Source of the DNA: Taenia hydatigena | Lineage: Eukaryota; Platyhelminthes; Cestoda; Cyclophyllidea; Taeniidae | Reading direction: 5' to 3' | Length of the DNA stretch: 64,000 nucleotides | NCBI GenBank assembly: GCA_036345935.2 | Contig: JADWOT020000006.1 | Coordinates: 5,211,543 to 5,275,542, forward strand | Shown here: piece after piece, positions 62,720 to 64,000 of the stretch | How positions within the stretch are numbered: position 1 is the stretch's first letter | Layout: each line of letters starts with the position of its first letter | The notes under the pieces: generated by a model | The model's input: the letters and a program-made list of their open reading frames with translations, nothing else | The model's database searches: none | What the model was told of the DNA's origin: nothing | Position numbers and translations under genes: made by a program

Positions 62720-62836
62720 ACAAATACAAGATTGGGATTGCTAGCAAGGCTTGGAGGCTAGCTCACCCGACTAGAGCATTAAAGTCACCCAGGCGACCGA
62801 AACAGAAACCGGCGGCCAAACATCCAAGGTATTACA
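62720..62836 (-). mobile_element. Partial, diverged TRIM-family LTR
   Basis: On the minus strand it starts TGTAATACCTTGG, with CCGGTTTCTG and TGAGCTAGCCTCC aligned to the family's first half. The second half is missing or too decayed to see. Confidence 0.5.
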
Positions 62837-62873
62837 CACATCACTGACTTTTAGTAATATGGAAGGCTACAGG

Positions 62874-63058
62874 TGTAGCGTCCCGAGGCTCCCTTAAGGC
62901 AAAAGAAGGCAAAGTGGCAGGGTAGAATACATATATTCACCGGACAGAGGGAAATAGGCTGCTGGTATGGCCGGGAGGCCAGCCCACGCAGCTAGGGCAG
63001 TACGGCCACCTCTGTGACCTTCACAGAAACCGGCAGTTCTAACAAACAAAGTATTACA
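62874..63058 (-). mobile_element. Solo LTR of the TRIM family (minus strand)
   Basis: A 185-bp unit with TGTAATACTTTG at its 5' end and GCTACA at its 3' end, very close to the copy at 35517-35701 over the last 150 bp. A perfect 5-bp duplication ACAGG flanks it (62869-62873, 63059-63063). Confidence 0.9.
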
Positions 63059-63736
63059 ACAGGTGCAGTTACATAATAATTCTTTTGCATTCTGCGTAAT
63101 CGCAAGCGATTGAGACTCCGGCACTGCATCATGGCTCTACACAATCATGATCAGTAGGTCATATCAAAAAACAAAATTAAAATTAACAAGTGCACGGGGT
63201 CAAAATAACTCAACGCATTATCAGGAAAAACCCAAACCACTTGTATACTGTTATTTTTTGATTTCTGGCTTTCGCATGTGCTAGTAAAAGTACCGCGTGA
63301 CAATTTTTTGCATTGTCGTAATGTCTAGTTCTCTCACAACGGCAAGGCAACCTAAGATGCTGTAAGAATTCGTTTGTTATTGCCATGCCAAATAGTTTAT
63401 AGACCACTATATTGCACGACTGTCATGCTGTTAAGTAAAATTACGACTTAGAGGGATGGTATCACACGCGTAGTCAAACATTCTGCTTAAAATACCTAGC
63501 TACTTTATTGCCATTGTAGCGCGGTGGTTGTTTATTAAACTCAATTGTGCTAAAGGGGTCACTTTGGGTCCTAGCCATTGTTTTTACGTCGGATGGGTGG
63601 TCTTTGAACTATTTCAGTAGATTTAGCCTCCTTGCATGTCAAACATGTATTCGATCCTAGTGTCATGCATTCCTCTGTCTGTTCGCTACATAGTAAGTAC
63701 ATTCCTAAAGGTTCAAACTCAACAATCAATGTTATT

Positions 63737-63835
63737 TGTAATACTTTGTTCGCTTGGACTACCGGTTTTGGTCAGGGTCACAGGGGTGGCCATAGTGCCC
63801 TTCTTTTGGCTTTAAAAAAGTCTCCGAACGCTGCA
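63737..63835 (+). mobile_element. Internally deleted solo LTR
   Basis: It starts TGTAATACTTTG, runs through CAGGGTCACAGGGGTGGCC, and skips about 85 bp of the family centre. It ends CGAACGCTGCA. It is flanked by TTATT on both sides (63732-63736, 63836-63840). Confidence 0.85.
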
Positions 63836-64000
63836 TTATTATTTGCTTATGAAACACGCACCAGTTTTAAAGGCATCATTGAACTTTGCAGAGATTTTGT
63901 ACATAGGCTGTAAAGTGGGGGTTATTAGGGAACAGGTAATGTCGTATGTGCATTTTAGCTGCTGTCCAACTTCCTTTTTTCATTTTTAAACTTTTTTACG

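Larger units (their letters stand above)
61925..64000. other. Upstream region of Groucho with retrotransposon debris
   Basis: No coding exon is seen. The first 370 bases should hold the Groucho promoter and 5' UTR, but no clear TATA or initiator was recognised. Beyond 62301 the stretch is largely repeat copies in both orientations. Confidence 0.6.

Overview
The window is a piece of an animal nuclear genome, most probably a flatworm and, within flatworms, a tapeworm close to the taeniids. The evidence is three large intron-rich genes with canonical GT-AG introns, proteins carrying long Ala, Gln, His, Pro and Ser runs, and a family of miniature LTR retrotransposons (TRIM type) like those described from taeniid cestodes. 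There is no bacterial signature such as operons or ribosome binding sites, and no CRISPR. The exon models were assembled by hand from splice sites, reading phase and family alignment from memory. All three models stay in phase from first to last exon.

Layout. From 1 to 5379 there is no gene I can support. From 5380 to 20455 (+) lies a MEIS/Homothorax TALE homeobox gene: 11 visible coding exons and 919 codons, with the 5' start not found. From 20456 to 43298 is a 22.8-kb gene-poor stretch holding retrotransposon debris, microsatellites, a CTG/CAG inverted repeat and a diverged tandem repeat. It also holds a complete TRIM (41970-42867) ending 431 bp before the next gene. From 43299 to 46709 (+) is a complete RBBP5 gene (11 exons, 521 aa), the WD40 subunit of the MLL/SET1 (COMPASS) histone H3K4 methyltransferase. 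From 46710 to 47689 is a convergent intergenic gap with a 60-base G run. From 47690 to 61924 (-) is a complete Groucho/TLE corepressor gene (15 exons, 1026 aa), including a 50-nt microexon that the reading phase requires. From 61925 to 64000 are the Groucho upstream region and more LTR copies.

The three genes do not form an operon. All act in transcriptional or chromatin control of development: a DNA-binding homeodomain protein, a subunit of an activating chromatin mark, and a corepressor. RBBP5 and Groucho are transcribed towards each other and their stop codons are 980 bp apart.

The most notable structure outside the genes is the miniature LTR family of about 186 bp with TG...CA ends. I found one complete element (two LTRs, primer-binding-like site, purine tract, 5-bp target duplication GCTAC) and one degraded element. 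There are three isolated LTRs, each with a perfect 5-bp target duplication (CCTAC, ACAGG, TTATT), and several decayed fragments. A second repeat family, a 237-bp hAT-like MITE inside a Meis intron and a 60-nt poly(C) tract in the predicted Groucho 3' UTR are also worth checking.
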